Shown here: in pieces, positions 24,625 through 33,416 of the stretch
How the letters are laid out: each line of letters opens with the position of its first letter
Numbering within the stretch: position 1 is the stretch's first letter
From: Silanimonas sp044377035
GTDB lineage: Bacteria > Pseudomonadota > Gammaproteobacteria > Xanthomonadales > Xanthomonadaceae
Reading direction: 5' to 3'
Length of the DNA stretch: 64,000 nt
Assembly (NCBI RefSeq): GCF_044377035.1
Contig: NZ_JBILJW010000003.1
Location: forward strand, 141,905-205,904
The notes under the pieces: model-generated
Told to the model about the DNA's origin: nothing
Databases searched by the model: none
Seen by the model: the letters and a program-made list of their open reading frames with translations, nothing else
Translations under genes and position numbers: made by a program

Positions 24625-25263
24625 ATGGCTGCAAGCCCGCGTTTGCGCAACACCTTGACCCTGTTCTCCGCAAGGGATTGCGTCCTCTGCCACCGCGTCC
24701 GCCTCGTGCTGGCCGCGAAAGGGGTCAATTACGACCTCGTCCCGGTCGATCCGGCGCACCCGCCGGAGGACCTCATCGACCTGAATCCTTACCACTCCGT
24801 GCCCACCCTGGTGGAACGCGAGCTGGTGCTGTATTCGGCCTCGGTGGTCACCGAGTACCTCGACGAGCGCTACCCGCACCCGCCGCTGATGCCCATCGAT
24901 CCGCTGTCGCGGGCCCGATTGCGCCTGGCCATGCTGCGCCTCGAGCACGAATGGGTGCCGCACGTGCAGGCCGCCCAGCAGGCCGGCAGCAAGGCCCAGG
25001 CCGACAACGCCCGCAAGCAGCTGCGCGACCTCGTCCTGGCCGCCCTGCCGCTGTTCAAGGCGTCGAAGTTCTTCCTGAACCCGGAAATGAGCCTCGCTGA
25101 CTGCGCCATGGCCCCGATCATCTGGCGCCTGCCGTCGCTCGGGATCGTGCTGCCGAAGGAAGCCAAGCCGATCGACGACTACGGCCAGCGCATCTTCCGG
25201 AACCCGGGCTTCATCCGGAGCCTCACGCCGGAAGAAAAGGCGCTGCGCGAGATCCCCGCATGA
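24625..25263 (+). CDS. sspA: Stringent starvation protein A (GST fold)
   Basis: 212 residues. The thioredoxin-like N-terminal domain has LTLFSARDCVLCHRVRLVLAAKG, and the glutathione-site region NPYHSVPTLVERELVLYSASVVTEYLDERYPHPPL is as in SspA. The C-terminal helical GST domain carries HEWVPHVQ and MSLADCAMAPIIWRL. SspA binds RNA polymerase and acts in stationary-phase transcription. ATG 24625 follows GAAGGGAA; GTG 24619 is less likely. The end overlaps sspB by ATGA. petABC-sspA-sspB is a well-conserved order in gammaproteobacteria. Confidence 0.94.
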   Translation: MAASPRLRNTLTLFSARDCVLCHRVRLVLAAKGVNYDLVPVDPAHPPEDLIDLNPYHSVPTLVERELVLYSASVVTEYLDERYPHPPLMPIDPLSRARLRLAMLRLEHEWVPHVQAAQQAGSKAQADNARKQLRDLVLAALPLFKASKFFLNPEMSLADCAMAPIIWRLPSLGIVLPKEAKPIDDYGQRIFRNPGFIRSLTPEEKALREIPA

Positions 25264-25688
25264 GCGAGGGCGGCACGCCGGCATTGATGACCTCGAATCG
25301 CCCCTACCTGCTGCGGGCGATGCACGAGTGGATCGTCGACAACGGCATGACGCCCTACCTGCTGGTGGATGCCCAGCACGACGGATTGCAGGTGCCCCCC
25401 TCGGCAGTGAAGGACGGCCGCGTGGTGCTGAACGTCGCCGGCCGCGCCGTGGCCCATCTGCAGCTGGGCAACCGCGAGGTGAGTTTCATGGCGCGCTTCG
25501 GCGGCGTGAGCCATTCGGTCATCGTGCCGGTGTCGGCGGTACTCGCCGTCTACGCCCAGGAGACCGGCCAGGGCATGGGCCTGCCGCCCGACGAGGGCGA
25601 GGTGGCGCCGCCGCAGGACTCGACCGATGGGTCCGGACCGGCGCCGGAGCCGCCGAAGCGCGGCGGCCACCTTCGGATCATCAAGTAG
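25260..25688 (+). CDS. sspB: ClpXP protease specificity-enhancing factor SspB
   Basis: 142 residues. The substrate-binding core MTSNRPYLLRAMHEWIVDNGMTP, YLLVDAQHDGLQVP and LNVAGRAVAHLQLGN is complete. A flexible acidic/Pro linker (DEGEVAPPQDSTDGSGPAPE) leads to the C-terminal ClpX-binding tail HLRIIK. It delivers ssrA-tagged proteins to ClpXP. Translationally coupled to sspA. Confidence 0.95.
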   Translation: MSEGGTPALMTSNRPYLLRAMHEWIVDNGMTPYLLVDAQHDGLQVPPSAVKDGRVVLNVAGRAVAHLQLGNREVSFMARFGGVSHSVIVPVSAVLAVYAQETGQGMGLPPDEGEVAPPQDSTDGSGPAPEPPKRGGHLRIIK

Positions 25689-25707
25689 GGCCAGGGCCCG
25701 AGCGGGC

Positions 25708-26046
25708 TCAGGCGCCGCCAGGCCCGACGTAGACAAGCGGCGGACGGTCCGGGCCGATCAGACCGACGACACGCTCGCCCAGCAGGCTGACGCGACCCAG
25801 CTGGCGCTCCTGGCCGCTGGCCGAGAATTCGAAATCGAAGTCGCGCTGCCAGCCGAGGCGCCCCTCGTCGTTGCGGGCGAGGCGCTTCCGCACCCGCTGC
25901 ACGTTCTGGTCCAGCCAGATCACGCCGGCCTGTTGGCAGGCGCGCTGGGCGACACGGGTGGCGGCATCGGCGGCGCGGCGGTCGGCCCACCAGTTCCAGG
26001 CCAGGGCGACGACGGTGAGGAGGAAGGCGAAGCTGAGCAAGTCCAT
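25708..26046 (-). CDS. DUF3301 single-pass membrane protein
   Basis: 112 residues from ATG 26046. An N-terminal membrane anchor (MDLLSFAFLLTVVALAWNWW) is followed by ADRRAADAATRVAQRACQQAGVIWLDQNVQ and RRDFDFEFS-like segments typical of DUF3301. Function unknown. It converges with sspB and is divergent from the FHA gene. Confidence 0.8.
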   Translation of the reverse strand: MDLLSFAFLLTVVALAWNWWADRRAADAATRVAQRACQQAGVIWLDQNVQRVRKRLARNDEGRLGWQRDFDFEFSASGQERQLGRVSLLGERVVGLIGPDRPPLVYVGPGGA

Positions 26047-26180
26047 CCGCGCAATGTGGTGGTGGACGGGCCGCGACGCAAGGCGGAACGGCGGGGGAGG
26101 GTGACGAAGCCCTTCCCGCTCGCGCACACTGTCCGCCGCGACCGTGCCTTCACGGTCCCAGCCAATCACGGGGGAGAGGG

Positions 26181-27008
26181 ATGAAGCTGGTTTTTCCTAA
26201 CGGCGAGCACGCCACGGCCTTGCTGGCGACGGGCGTGAACCGCATCGGCAGTGATCCGGAAGGCGCCGTGGTGATCGGCGGGCCGGGCATCCTGCCCCGG
26301 CATCTCGAGATCCACATCACCAGCACCGGCGCCAACCTGCAGCTGCCGGAAGGCGCAGGCGCCGTCACCGTGAACGGCAAGCCGGTGAAGGAGCTGATGG
26401 CCCTGCGCACCGGCGACCAGGTCGGTTTCGGTGCGGTGGTGGCGAAGTTCGTCGCCACCGAGCCCGCGAAGACCGTGGCCGGAAGCTCGCCGTTGCCGCC
26501 TTCGGTGGTCGCGGCGGCACAGGCGATGGCGCTCGATGGGGACAGCGGTGCCACGCGCGTGCGCGCGGCCGCGCCCAAGTTCGTGCTGCGCGGCGTCTCC
26601 GGCAACACCTTCGGCAAGATGTACGGCGTCACCGGGCCGATGACCATCGGCCGCTCCGCCGAGTGCGACATCGCGATTCCGGTGGAGGAGATCTCGCGCC
26701 GCCACGCGCTGGTGAAGCCGAACGCCTCGGGTCTGCAGGTCGAAGACCTCGGCTCGTCGAACGGCACCTTCATCAACAACAAGCGGGTTCAGGCCGGGCA
26801 GCTGAACCCGGGCGACGAACTGCGCCTCGACCAGGTGCGGCTGATCCTCGTGGCGCCGGGCATGGAGATCCAGCAGATGCAGCAGAAGGCCCCGCCGTCG
26901 GCGGAAGCCGCATCGTCCGGCGGCAATGCCGGGCTGATGAAGGCGATCGCCGGGGTGGTGATCGTCGTTTCGCTGGCCGTTATCGCCTGGCTGGTGCTGG
27001 GGCGCTGA
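26181..27008 (+). CDS. Double FHA-domain protein with C-terminal membrane anchor
   Basis: 275 residues. The first, weaker FHA domain covers residues 1-95 (NRIGSDPEGAVVI, LPRHLEIHIT). The second, complete one covers about 130-230: MTIGRSAECDIAI, the phosphothreonine contacts SRRHALV, and DLGSSNGTFINNKRV. A single membrane helix ends the protein (LMKAIAGVVIVVSLAVIAWLVL). FHA domains bind phosphothreonine peptides, implying Ser/Thr phosphorylation in this organism, but no Hanks kinase gene lies nearby. The 3' end overlaps the convergent nadC gene by 29 bases. Confidence 0.88.
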   Translation: MKLVFPNGEHATALLATGVNRIGSDPEGAVVIGGPGILPRHLEIHITSTGANLQLPEGAGAVTVNGKPVKELMALRTGDQVGFGAVVAKFVATEPAKTVAGSSPLPPSVVAAAQAMALDGDSGATRVRAAAPKFVLRGVSGNTFGKMYGVTGPMTIGRSAECDIAIPVEEISRRHALVKPNASGLQVEDLGSSNGTFINNKRVQAGQLNPGDELRLDQVRLILVAPGMEIQQMQQKAPPSAEAASSGGNAGLMKAIAGVVIVVSLAVIAWLVLGR

Positions 27009-27843
27009 GCCGCAGCGAGAGGTCGATGGCGCGCACGTGCTTCGTGAGCGCCCCGACCGACACGTAGTCGACGCCGGTCGCGGCAATGGCCGGCAGCCGT
27101 TCGAGCGAAACGCTGCCGGAGACCTCCAGCGGGATGCGGCCGGCGGCGCGACGCACGGCTTCGCGCATCATCGCGTCGTCGAAATCATCGATCAGGATGC
27201 GGGTGCAGCCGGTGGCCAGCGCCTGGTCCAGTTCGTCCAGCGACTCCACTTCGACGATCAGGGGCAGCGCCGGGTGCAGGGCACGGGCGCGCTCGACGGC
27301 CGCCGAGATCGAACCGGCCGCGGCGATGTGGTTCTCCTTCAGCATTACCGCGTCGAACAGCCCGATGCGGTGGTTCACGCCGCCCCCGGCACGCACGGCG
27401 TACTTCTGCGCCAGACGCAGGCCGGGCAGGGTCTTGCGGGTGTCGAGCACCCGCGTGCGCGTGCCCGCCAGCGCCGCCGCGTAGGCCGCCGTGGTCGTGG
27501 CCGTCGCGGAGAGGGTCTGCAGGAAGTTCAGCGCGCTGCGCTCGGCGCTGACGATGGCGCGCGAGCGGCCCTCGAGGGTGCAGAGCACGGTGCCCGGCTC
27601 GACGCGCTGGCCTTCGCCGACGTGCCAGGTGATGCGGATGGAAGGATCGAGGGCGCGGAAGCAGGCCTTGAACCACGGGCCGCCGGCGATGACCGCCGAC
27701 TCCTTGCAGACGACATGGGCGGTGGCCGGGACGTCCTCGAGCAGCTGGGCCGTGGCGTCGCCGTCGCCGAGGTCTTCGGCGAGGGCGGCCCTCACCGCGG
27801 CCTCGATGGCCTCCGGCGGCGGCAGCGCGAGAGTGGCCGCCAT
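26980..27843 (-). CDS. nadC: Nicotinate-nucleotide pyrophosphorylase (carboxylating)
   Basis: 287 residues. Quinolinate phosphoribosyltransferase of NAD biosynthesis. Seen: EDLGDGDATAQLL, RSALNFLQTLSATATTTAAY, TRVLDTRKTLPGLRLAQKYAVRAGGGVNHRIGL and KENHIAAAGSI, ending with the EVSGSVSLERLPAIAATGVDYVSVG barrel strand. Its start overlaps the upstream Trm112-like gene by one base (TGATG). Confidence 0.95.
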   Translation of the reverse strand: MAATLALPPPEAIEAAVRAALAEDLGDGDATAQLLEDVPATAHVVCKESAVIAGGPWFKACFRALDPSIRITWHVGEGQRVEPGTVLCTLEGRSRAIVSAERSALNFLQTLSATATTTAAYAAALAGTRTRVLDTRKTLPGLRLAQKYAVRAGGGVNHRIGLFDAVMLKENHIAAAGSISAAVERARALHPALPLIVEVESLDELDQALATGCTRILIDDFDDAMMREAVRRAAGRIPLEVSGSVSLERLPAIAATGVDYVSVGALTKHVRAIDLSLRLSAPAPARR

Positions 27844-28112
27844 CAGCGCGCGGCGAGGCCGTCGATGCCGGCCGTCTGCAGCGCCTCCTCGACCAGCAGC
27901 ACCGGGATGCCGTCGTCGATGCGGTAGACCTGCTTCCCATCGCGGCTGGCGAGGGCATCGGTGAGGGACCGCGTTTCGGTGCGGCCGTCGCCGCGACGCA
28001 GTTCACCGCGGGTGATCGCGGCGTTCAGCGCGTCGCGCTGGGGGGAATCGAGGCGATGCAGCGGCTGGTGGGAGGCCGGGCAGACCAGGAGGTCGAGGAG
28101 CTTGCGATCCAT
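27843..28112 (-). CDS. Trm112-family protein
   Basis: 89 residues resembling YcaR/Trm112: MDRKLLDLLVCPASHQPLHRLD and the C-terminal YRIDDGIPVLLVEEA. Unlike metal-binding homologues (CPxC), only one cysteine is present at this site (CPAS), so zinc binding by the standard motif is unlikely. A role as a small activator of a partner methyltransferase is inferred from the family. It is coupled to nadC and divergent from purE, 66 bases apart. Confidence 0.85.
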   Translation of the reverse strand: MDRKLLDLLVCPASHQPLHRLDSPQRDALNAAITRGELRRGDGRTETRSLTDALASRDGKQVYRIDDGIPVLLVEEALQTAGIDGLAAR

Positions 28113-28178
28113 GGGCGGCGGGGCGCTGAGGGTTGCGGAAGATGCGTCTAGAATACGGTTTTGCCGGAGAGGCTCGCC

Positions 28179-28694
28179 ATGGCGACGGGTGAAGGTCAGG
28201 GGGAAACCGCCGTGAAGGTGGGCATCGTGATGGGCTCGACGTCTGATTGGGACACGATGCAGCACGCCGCCGACCGGCTGACGCGCCTTGGCGTGCCGCA
28301 CGAGGTGCAGGTGGTGAGTGCGCACCGCACCCCGGATCTCCTGTTCCAGTACGCCGAAACCGCCGCGGCGCGCGGCCTGCGCGCGATCATCGCCGGCGCC
28401 GGTGGCGCGGCCCACCTGCCGGGCATGCTCGCGGCCAAGACCGCCGTGCCGGTGCTGGGCGTGCCTGTGCAGAGCAAGGCCTTGAACGGCCTCGATTCCC
28501 TGCTGTCGATCGTGCAGATGCCGGCGGGCATTCCCGTCGCCACCTTCGCCATCGGCCAAGCCGGTGCGGCGAACGCCGCGCTGTTCGCCGCGGCGATGCT
28601 CGCGCATGACCACGCCGACGTCGCGGCTGCGCTGGAACGCTTCCGCCGCGAGCAGACGGACGCCGTGCTGGCCAAGCCGGACCCGCGCGCATGA
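28179..28694 (+). CDS. purE: 5-(carboxyamino)imidazole ribonucleotide mutase
   Basis: 171 residues. Signature GIVMGSTSDWDTMQHAAD, VVSAHRTPDLLFQYAE and IAGAGGAAHLPGMLAAKT, with GVPVQSKALNGLDSLLSIVQMP, are all intact. It rearranges N5-CAIR to CAIR in purine synthesis. ATG 28179 lies 6 bases after CGGAGAGG; the TTG at 28161 is not needed. A TAGAAT (28149-28154) upstream may be the -10. The end overlaps purK by ATGA. Confidence 0.95.
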   Translation: MATGEGQGETAVKVGIVMGSTSDWDTMQHAADRLTRLGVPHEVQVVSAHRTPDLLFQYAETAAARGLRAIIAGAGGAAHLPGMLAAKTAVPVLGVPVQSKALNGLDSLLSIVQMPAGIPVATFAIGQAGAANAALFAAAMLAHDHADVAAALERFRREQTDAVLAKPDPRA

Positions 28695-29830
28695 CCACGG
28701 TCGGCATCCTCGGCGGTGGCCAGTTGGCGCGGATGATGGCGCTGGCCGGCGCGCCGCTCGGCCTGCGCTTCCTCGCGATGGACACCAGTGCCGACGCCTG
28801 CGCCGGCCAATTCGTGCCCATGGTCGTCGGCGACTGGCGCGACGAGGCGGCGCTGGCGGAATTCGCCTCGCGCGTCGATGTGGCGACCTTCGATTTCGAG
28901 AACGTGCCGGCCGAGAGCGCCGAGTGGCTGGCCGCGCGCATCCCGGTGTTCCCGGCGCCGCGGGCGCTGCGCATCGCGCAGGACCGCCTCGCCGAAAAGA
29001 CCCTGTTCAACGAGCTCGGCATCGGCACGCCGGCTTTCGCCGCGGTCGACACGCGTGCCGGGCTCGACGAGGCCGTGGCGCGCATCGGCCTGCCCTGCAT
29101 CCTGAAGACGCGCCGGCTGGGCTACGACGGCAAGGGGCAGTTCCGCCTGAAGACGCCGGCGGATCTCGATGCCGCTTGGGTCGCGCTGGGGCCGCAGGCG
29201 CCGAAGGTCGGCCTGATCCTCGAAGCCTTCGTGCCCTTCGAGCGCGAAGTCTCGGTGGTGGCCGTGCGCGGCCGCGATGGCGAATTCCGCGCCTGGCCGC
29301 TGACCGAGAACTGGCACCGCGACGGCATCCTCTCGGCCTCGATGGCGCCCTGCGCCGACGGCGCCGCGCTCGAGTCGCAGGCCGTGGCCTATGCGCGGAA
29401 GGTCGCTGAGGCGCTCGACTACGTGGGCGTGTTCGCGCTGGAACTGTTCGTCCGCGACGGGCAGCTGCTCGCCAACGAGATGGCGCCGCGCGTGCACAAC
29501 TCCGGTCACTGGACGATCGAAGGCGCCGAGACTTCGCAGTTCGAGAACCACCTGCGCGCCGTGCTCGGCCTGCCGCTGGGCAGCACGGCCGCCGTGGGCC
29601 ACAGCGTCATGCTGAACTGGATCGGTGCCATGCCTGAGGCCGCGCCGGTGCTGCGCAGCCCGGCCGGGCATTGGCACGACTACGGCAAGAGCTCCCGCGA
29701 GGGCCGCAAGGTTGGCCATGCCACGCTGCACGCCGATGATCGCGCGACGCTTCGAGGCGAGTTGGAGACGGCCGTCGATGCGCTGTCGCGGCGCGAGGAA
29801 TTCAGCGGCGTGATCTCCCGCCTCGGCTAG
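28691..29830 (+). CDS. purK: 5-(carboxyamino)imidazole ribonucleotide synthase
   Basis: 379 residues, ATP-grasp enzyme converting AIR to N5-CAIR. Starts TTVGILGGGQLARMMALAGAPLG. ATP-grasp elements: LKTRRLGYDGKGQFRLK, EAFVPFEREVSVVAVRG, and the metal/phosphate motif NEMAPRVHNSGHWTIEGAETSQFENHLRA split over the expected positions. It forms the purEK pair with the preceding gene and converges with rsmE, four bases apart. Confidence 0.96.
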   Translation: MTTVGILGGGQLARMMALAGAPLGLRFLAMDTSADACAGQFVPMVVGDWRDEAALAEFASRVDVATFDFENVPAESAEWLAARIPVFPAPRALRIAQDRLAEKTLFNELGIGTPAFAAVDTRAGLDEAVARIGLPCILKTRRLGYDGKGQFRLKTPADLDAAWVALGPQAPKVGLILEAFVPFEREVSVVAVRGRDGEFRAWPLTENWHRDGILSASMAPCADGAALESQAVAYARKVAEALDYVGVFALELFVRDGQLLANEMAPRVHNSGHWTIEGAETSQFENHLRAVLGLPLGSTAAVGHSVMLNWIGAMPEAAPVLRSPAGHWHDYGKSSREGRKVGHATLHADDRATLRGELETAVDALSRREEFSGVISRLG

Positions 29831-29833
29831 GCC

Positions 29834-30571
29834 TCAGGCCCAATCACCGTAAAGCGCCTGTAGGGCGGCCAGCACCGCCAACCCGGCGGTCTCCGTGCGC
29901 AGCACGCGCGGCCCGAGCTGCACGCCCTCGAAGCCACCCTTCTTCAGCAGACGGTGGTCGCGCTCGCCGAGGCCGCCTTCCGGGCCGATGACGAGCACGA
30001 CAGGCTGGGTCGGTTGCAGGTCGAGGGCCTTCAAGGCGCGGCCCTGGTGCGGGTCGAGGATGAGCTTCCGTGCATCGGCGGGCAGGTCGGCCAGCGCCTC
30101 GTGCAGCGGGCGCGGCTCGGCCACTGTAGGCACCCGCGCGCGGCCACTCTGCTCGCAGGCCGCGGCGACGACACCCCGCCAATGCGCGATGCGACGTTCG
30201 GCGCGATCGGCATCGAGCTTCACTTCCGTGCGCTCGGTCATCACCGGCTGGATGGCCTGCACGCCGAGTTCGGTGGCTTTCTGCAGGATCAGGTCCATCT
30301 TGTCGCCGCGGGCCACGCCCTGTAGCAGGGTGATGGCCAGCGGCGATTCGTTGTGGCGCGCCTCTACCGCGCCGACGGTGACCTGGACGGCCCTCTTCTC
30401 GCTGCCGGTGATGCGCGCGGCGTAGTCATGTCCGTCGCCGTTGAATAGCGTCACCGCATCGCCCTCCCGGAGCCGGAGCACGCGCAGCAAGTGCAGGCTC
30501 TTCTCCTCGGGTAGGCGGAGCACGGCACCGGCTGACAGCGGTGCCTCGACATGGCAGCGGATCACTCGCAT
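29834..30571 (-). CDS. rsmE: 16S rRNA (uracil(1498)-N(3))-methyltransferase
   Basis: 245-residue SPOUT methyltransferase. The N-terminal PUA-like domain starts MRVIRCHVEAPLSAG. The SPOUT part has LLQGVARGDKMDLILQKATELGV, VVAAACEQSGRARVP, VIGPEGGLGERDH and GPRVLRTETAGLAVLAALQ, the SAM-binding knot. The start overlaps the bioA stop by 10 bases. Confidence 0.94.
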   Translation of the reverse strand: MRVIRCHVEAPLSAGAVLRLPEEKSLHLLRVLRLREGDAVTLFNGDGHDYAARITGSEKRAVQVTVGAVEARHNESPLAITLLQGVARGDKMDLILQKATELGVQAIQPVMTERTEVKLDADRAERRIAHWRGVVAAACEQSGRARVPTVAEPRPLHEALADLPADARKLILDPHQGRALKALDLQPTQPVVLVIGPEGGLGERDHRLLKKGGFEGVQLGPRVLRTETAGLAVLAALQALYGDWA

Positions 30572-31971
30572 CGGACGAAGGCCTCGATGGCGGCGGTGGT
30601 GGCGCGGTCGAGCACGGCGATGGCCTCGTCTTCGATGCAGTAGGGCGGCATCCAGTACAACACGTTGCCCAAGGGACGCAGCACCGCCCCGGCCTCGAGG
30701 CCGGCGCGATAGGCGGCCAGCGCGCGCTGGCGCGGGTGGTCGCTGTACTCGCGGCGGGTGGCGCGGTCTTCGACCAGTTCGAAGGCGAGGATCATCCCGG
30801 TCTGGCGCAGGTCGCCCACCGCCGGATGGTCGGCGAAGCGCGAGGCCGCGTTCGCCAGCTTCGCCGCCGTCGCGCGGTTCGCGTCGATGGCGTTGGTGCT
30901 CTCGAACAGGTCCAGCGTCGCATTGGCGGCGGCGCAGGCCACCGGGTTGCCGGCGAAGCTGTGCGAATGCAGGAAGGCGCGGGTGCGGTCCTCGCTCCAG
31001 AAGGCCTCGAAGATGCCATCGTGGGTGAGTACCGCGGACAGCGGCAGCGCGCCGCCCGAAAGCCCCTTCGACAGGCAGAGGAAATCCGGGGTGATGCCGG
31101 CCTGCTCGCAGGCGAACAGCGTGCCCGTGCGGCCGAAGCCCACCGCGATCTCGTCGGCGATGAGGTGCACGCCGTGGGCGTCGCAGAGCCGGCGCGCCTC
31201 GGCGAGGTAGGCCGGGTGGTGCATGCGCATGCCGCCCGCGCATTGCACTAGCGGTTCCAGCACCAGCGCGCTGATCGTCGCCCCGTCGCGTTCGAACAGG
31301 GCCGCGAGGCCGCCCGCCGCGCGGCGGGCGCAGGCCTCGGCCGACTCGCCGGGTTCGGCGTGGTAGGCATCGGGCGAGGGCGCGAACACCGGTTCGAGCA
31401 GCAGCGGCGCGTAGATGCGCCGGTACAGCGGGATGTCGCTCATGGCCAGCGCGCCCAGCGTTTCGCCGTGGTAGCCGTTCTGCAGCGCGACGAAGCGCGT
31501 GCGCTGGCCGTCGCCGCGGTTCTGGTGCGCATGGAAGCTCATCTTCAGCGCGATCTCGATGGCCGCGCTGCCGTTCTCGCCGTAGAACACCCGGGAGAGC
31601 GGGGCGTGCGTGGCACTGCGCGGCGCGATCGCCACCAGCCGCTCGGCGAGGCGCAGGCCGGGCTCGTGGGCGAAGCCGGCGTAGATCACGTGCTCGAGCT
31701 CGGCGGCCTGTGCCCCAATGGCCTGCGCGATGTGCGGATGCGCGTGGCCGAACAGGTTGGTCCACCAGCTGGAGATGCCGTCGAGGTAGCGGCGTCCGTC
31801 GAGGCCCTCCAGCCAGGCGCCGCGGCCGCGGCGGATCGGCAGCAGGGGCAGTTCGCCGCGATGCTCGCGCATCTGCGTGCAGGGGTGCCAGACGACGGCG
31901 AGGTCGCGGGTGAGGAAGGCCTCGACATCGCCCTCTGCTAGCATCGGCGCGATGGAAATGTTCTGCGTCAT
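30562..31971 (-). CDS. bioA: Adenosylmethionine-8-amino-7-oxononanoate aminotransferase
   Basis: 469-residue class III PLP aminotransferase of biotin synthesis. Starts at ATG 31971. Diagnostic: WHPCTQMREHRGELPLLPI, DGISSWWTNLFGHAHPHI, YGENGSAAIEIALKMSFHAH and the PLP lysine region LCLSKGLSGGALPLSAVLTH. The N-terminal 20 residues are slightly longer than in enteric BioA. It sits with rsmE and apart from other bio genes, which are not in the window. Confidence 0.93.
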   Translation of the reverse strand: MTQNISIAPMLAEGDVEAFLTRDLAVVWHPCTQMREHRGELPLLPIRRGRGAWLEGLDGRRYLDGISSWWTNLFGHAHPHIAQAIGAQAAELEHVIYAGFAHEPGLRLAERLVAIAPRSATHAPLSRVFYGENGSAAIEIALKMSFHAHQNRGDGQRTRFVALQNGYHGETLGALAMSDIPLYRRIYAPLLLEPVFAPSPDAYHAEPGESAEACARRAAGGLAALFERDGATISALVLEPLVQCAGGMRMHHPAYLAEARRLCDAHGVHLIADEIAVGFGRTGTLFACEQAGITPDFLCLSKGLSGGALPLSAVLTHDGIFEAFWSEDRTRAFLHSHSFAGNPVACAAANATLDLFESTNAIDANRATAAKLANAASRFADHPAVGDLRQTGMILAFELVEDRATRREYSDHPRQRALAAYRAGLEAGAVLRPLGNVLYWMPPYCIEDEAIAVLDRATTAAIEAFVRCE

Positions 31972-32022
31972 GCCGCGAATGATGGTGAGCCGCCGCCGGT
32001 CTGTCCATGCGCGAGGCCGGCC

Positions 32023-32580
32023 ATGAGCCGCCCCCTGCCGACCATCCACGGGCGCGAGGAGGTCGATGTCGGCGCCTACCGGCTGGAACGCGTCGACCTC
32101 GAGTTCAGCAACGGTGAGCGCCGCCGCTTCGACCGCCTGAAGAGCAAGGGTCACGGCGCCGTGATGATCGCCGCGCTGCCCGACCCCGAGACCGTGCTGC
32201 TGATCCGGGAGTACGGCACCGGCACGCACCGCTACGAACTCGGCCTGCCCAAGGGCAAGATCGACGCCGGCGAGACCGGCCTGGAGGCCGCCGCGCGCGA
32301 GATGCGCGAGGAGATCGGCTTCGGCGCCGAGCGGCTGACGCACCTGAAGTCGATCACGCTGGCGCCTACCTACATGAGCCACGAGATCCAGCTGGTGGTC
32401 GCGGAAGGGCTGTTCCCCGAAAAGCTCGAGGGCGACGAACCCGAGCCTCTCGAAGTGGTGCCTTGGCGCTTCGACCGCTTGCACGAGCTGATGCTCCGCG
32501 AGGAGTTCTCCGAAGGCCGCTCGATCGCCGCGCTGTTCCTTGTGCGCGAGTGGCTGGCCTGCGGCAGGCCGACGCCGTGA
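32023..32580 (+). CDS. nudE: ADP compounds hydrolase NudE
   Basis: 185 residues. A canonical Nudix box is present: GKIDAGETGLEAAAREMREEIGF. The flanking RYELGLPKGKID and APTYMSHEIQLVVAEGL are as in NudE, which hydrolyses ADP-ribose, NADH and Ap3A-type compounds. The stop overlaps the GTG start of cysQ. nudE-cysQ adjacency is common in gammaproteobacteria. Confidence 0.92.
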   Translation: MSRPLPTIHGREEVDVGAYRLERVDLEFSNGERRRFDRLKSKGHGAVMIAALPDPETVLLIREYGTGTHRYELGLPKGKIDAGETGLEAAAREMREEIGFGAERLTHLKSITLAPTYMSHEIQLVVAEGLFPEKLEGDEPEPLEVVPWRFDRLHELMLREEFSEGRSIAALFLVREWLACGRPTP

Positions 32581-33416
32581 GTGCCGCCTCTGGAGCGGAG
32601 GCCGCGGTGCGTTACGCCGCCTTGCGCGTTCCGGCCATCGCCCTGGCCGAGGCGGCGGGCCGCGCCATCATGGCCGTCTACGCCCGGGATTTCGCCGTCG
32701 AAGCCAAGGACGACCGCTCGCCGCTGACCGAGGCGGATCTCGCCTCGCATCGCCTGCTGGTCGCCGGCCTCGAAGCCCTGACGCCCGACATCCCCGTTCT
32801 CTCGGAGGAATCCGCTGCGCTCGAACCGGCCCTGCGCCGCAGCTGGCCGCGGCTGTGGCTGGTCGATCCACTCGACGGCACGCGCGAGTTCGTCAAGAAG
32901 AACGGCGAGTTCTGCGTCTGCATCGCGCTTATCGAGCACGGCGTGCCGGTGCTCGGCCTCGTGCATGCGCCGGTGACGGGCGTGACCTGGTCGGCGCTGG
33001 CCGGTGAAGGCGCGTGGCGCCGGGAGGCCGGTGCGGACGATGTCGCGCTCGGAGCCAAGGTGCCGTCGCCCGACGCGCAGGCCGGCGTGGGCCTCCGCGT
33101 CGCCGCCAGCCGCTCCCATCTCGATCCGCGCACCGCCGCCCTGCTGGATCGCCTGCCCGGGGCGGAGCGCGTGCCCATGGGCTCGGCGCTGAAGTTCGGC
33201 CTGCTGGCCGAAGGCCGGCTCGACCTCTATCCGCGCTTCGGCCCCACCTCGGAATGGGACACCGCTGCCGGCCAGTGTCTGGTCGAAGCGGTGGGTGGCG
33301 CTGTGCTCGACCTTGAAGGCCGACCGCTGCGCTACAACCAGCGCGACACCCTGTTGAACGGCGACTTCGTCGCCGTGGCGGACGCGCGGCTGCCGTGGAG
33401 GAGTTGGCTTGAGTGA
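32577..33416 (+). CDS. cysQ: 3'(2'),5'-bisphosphate nucleotidase CysQ
   Basis: 279 residues from a GTG at 32577, in a GTGA overlap with nudE. The inositol-monophosphatase-type metal site is DPLDGTREFVKKNGEF, with upstream LTEADLASHRLL and SEESAA acids. GPTSEWDTAAGQCLVEAVGG is the C-terminal motif. It degrades 3'-phosphoadenosine 5'-phosphate from sulfate assimilation. The end overlaps mazG by 8 bases. Confidence 0.94.
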   Translation: MSAASGAEAAVRYAALRVPAIALAEAAGRAIMAVYARDFAVEAKDDRSPLTEADLASHRLLVAGLEALTPDIPVLSEESAALEPALRRSWPRLWLVDPLDGTREFVKKNGEFCVCIALIEHGVPVLGLVHAPVTGVTWSALAGEGAWRREAGADDVALGAKVPSPDAQAGVGLRVAASRSHLDPRTAALLDRLPGAERVPMGSALKFGLLAEGRLDLYPRFGPTSEWDTAAGQCLVEAVGGAVLDLEGRPLRYNQRDTLLNGDFVAVADARLPWRSWLE

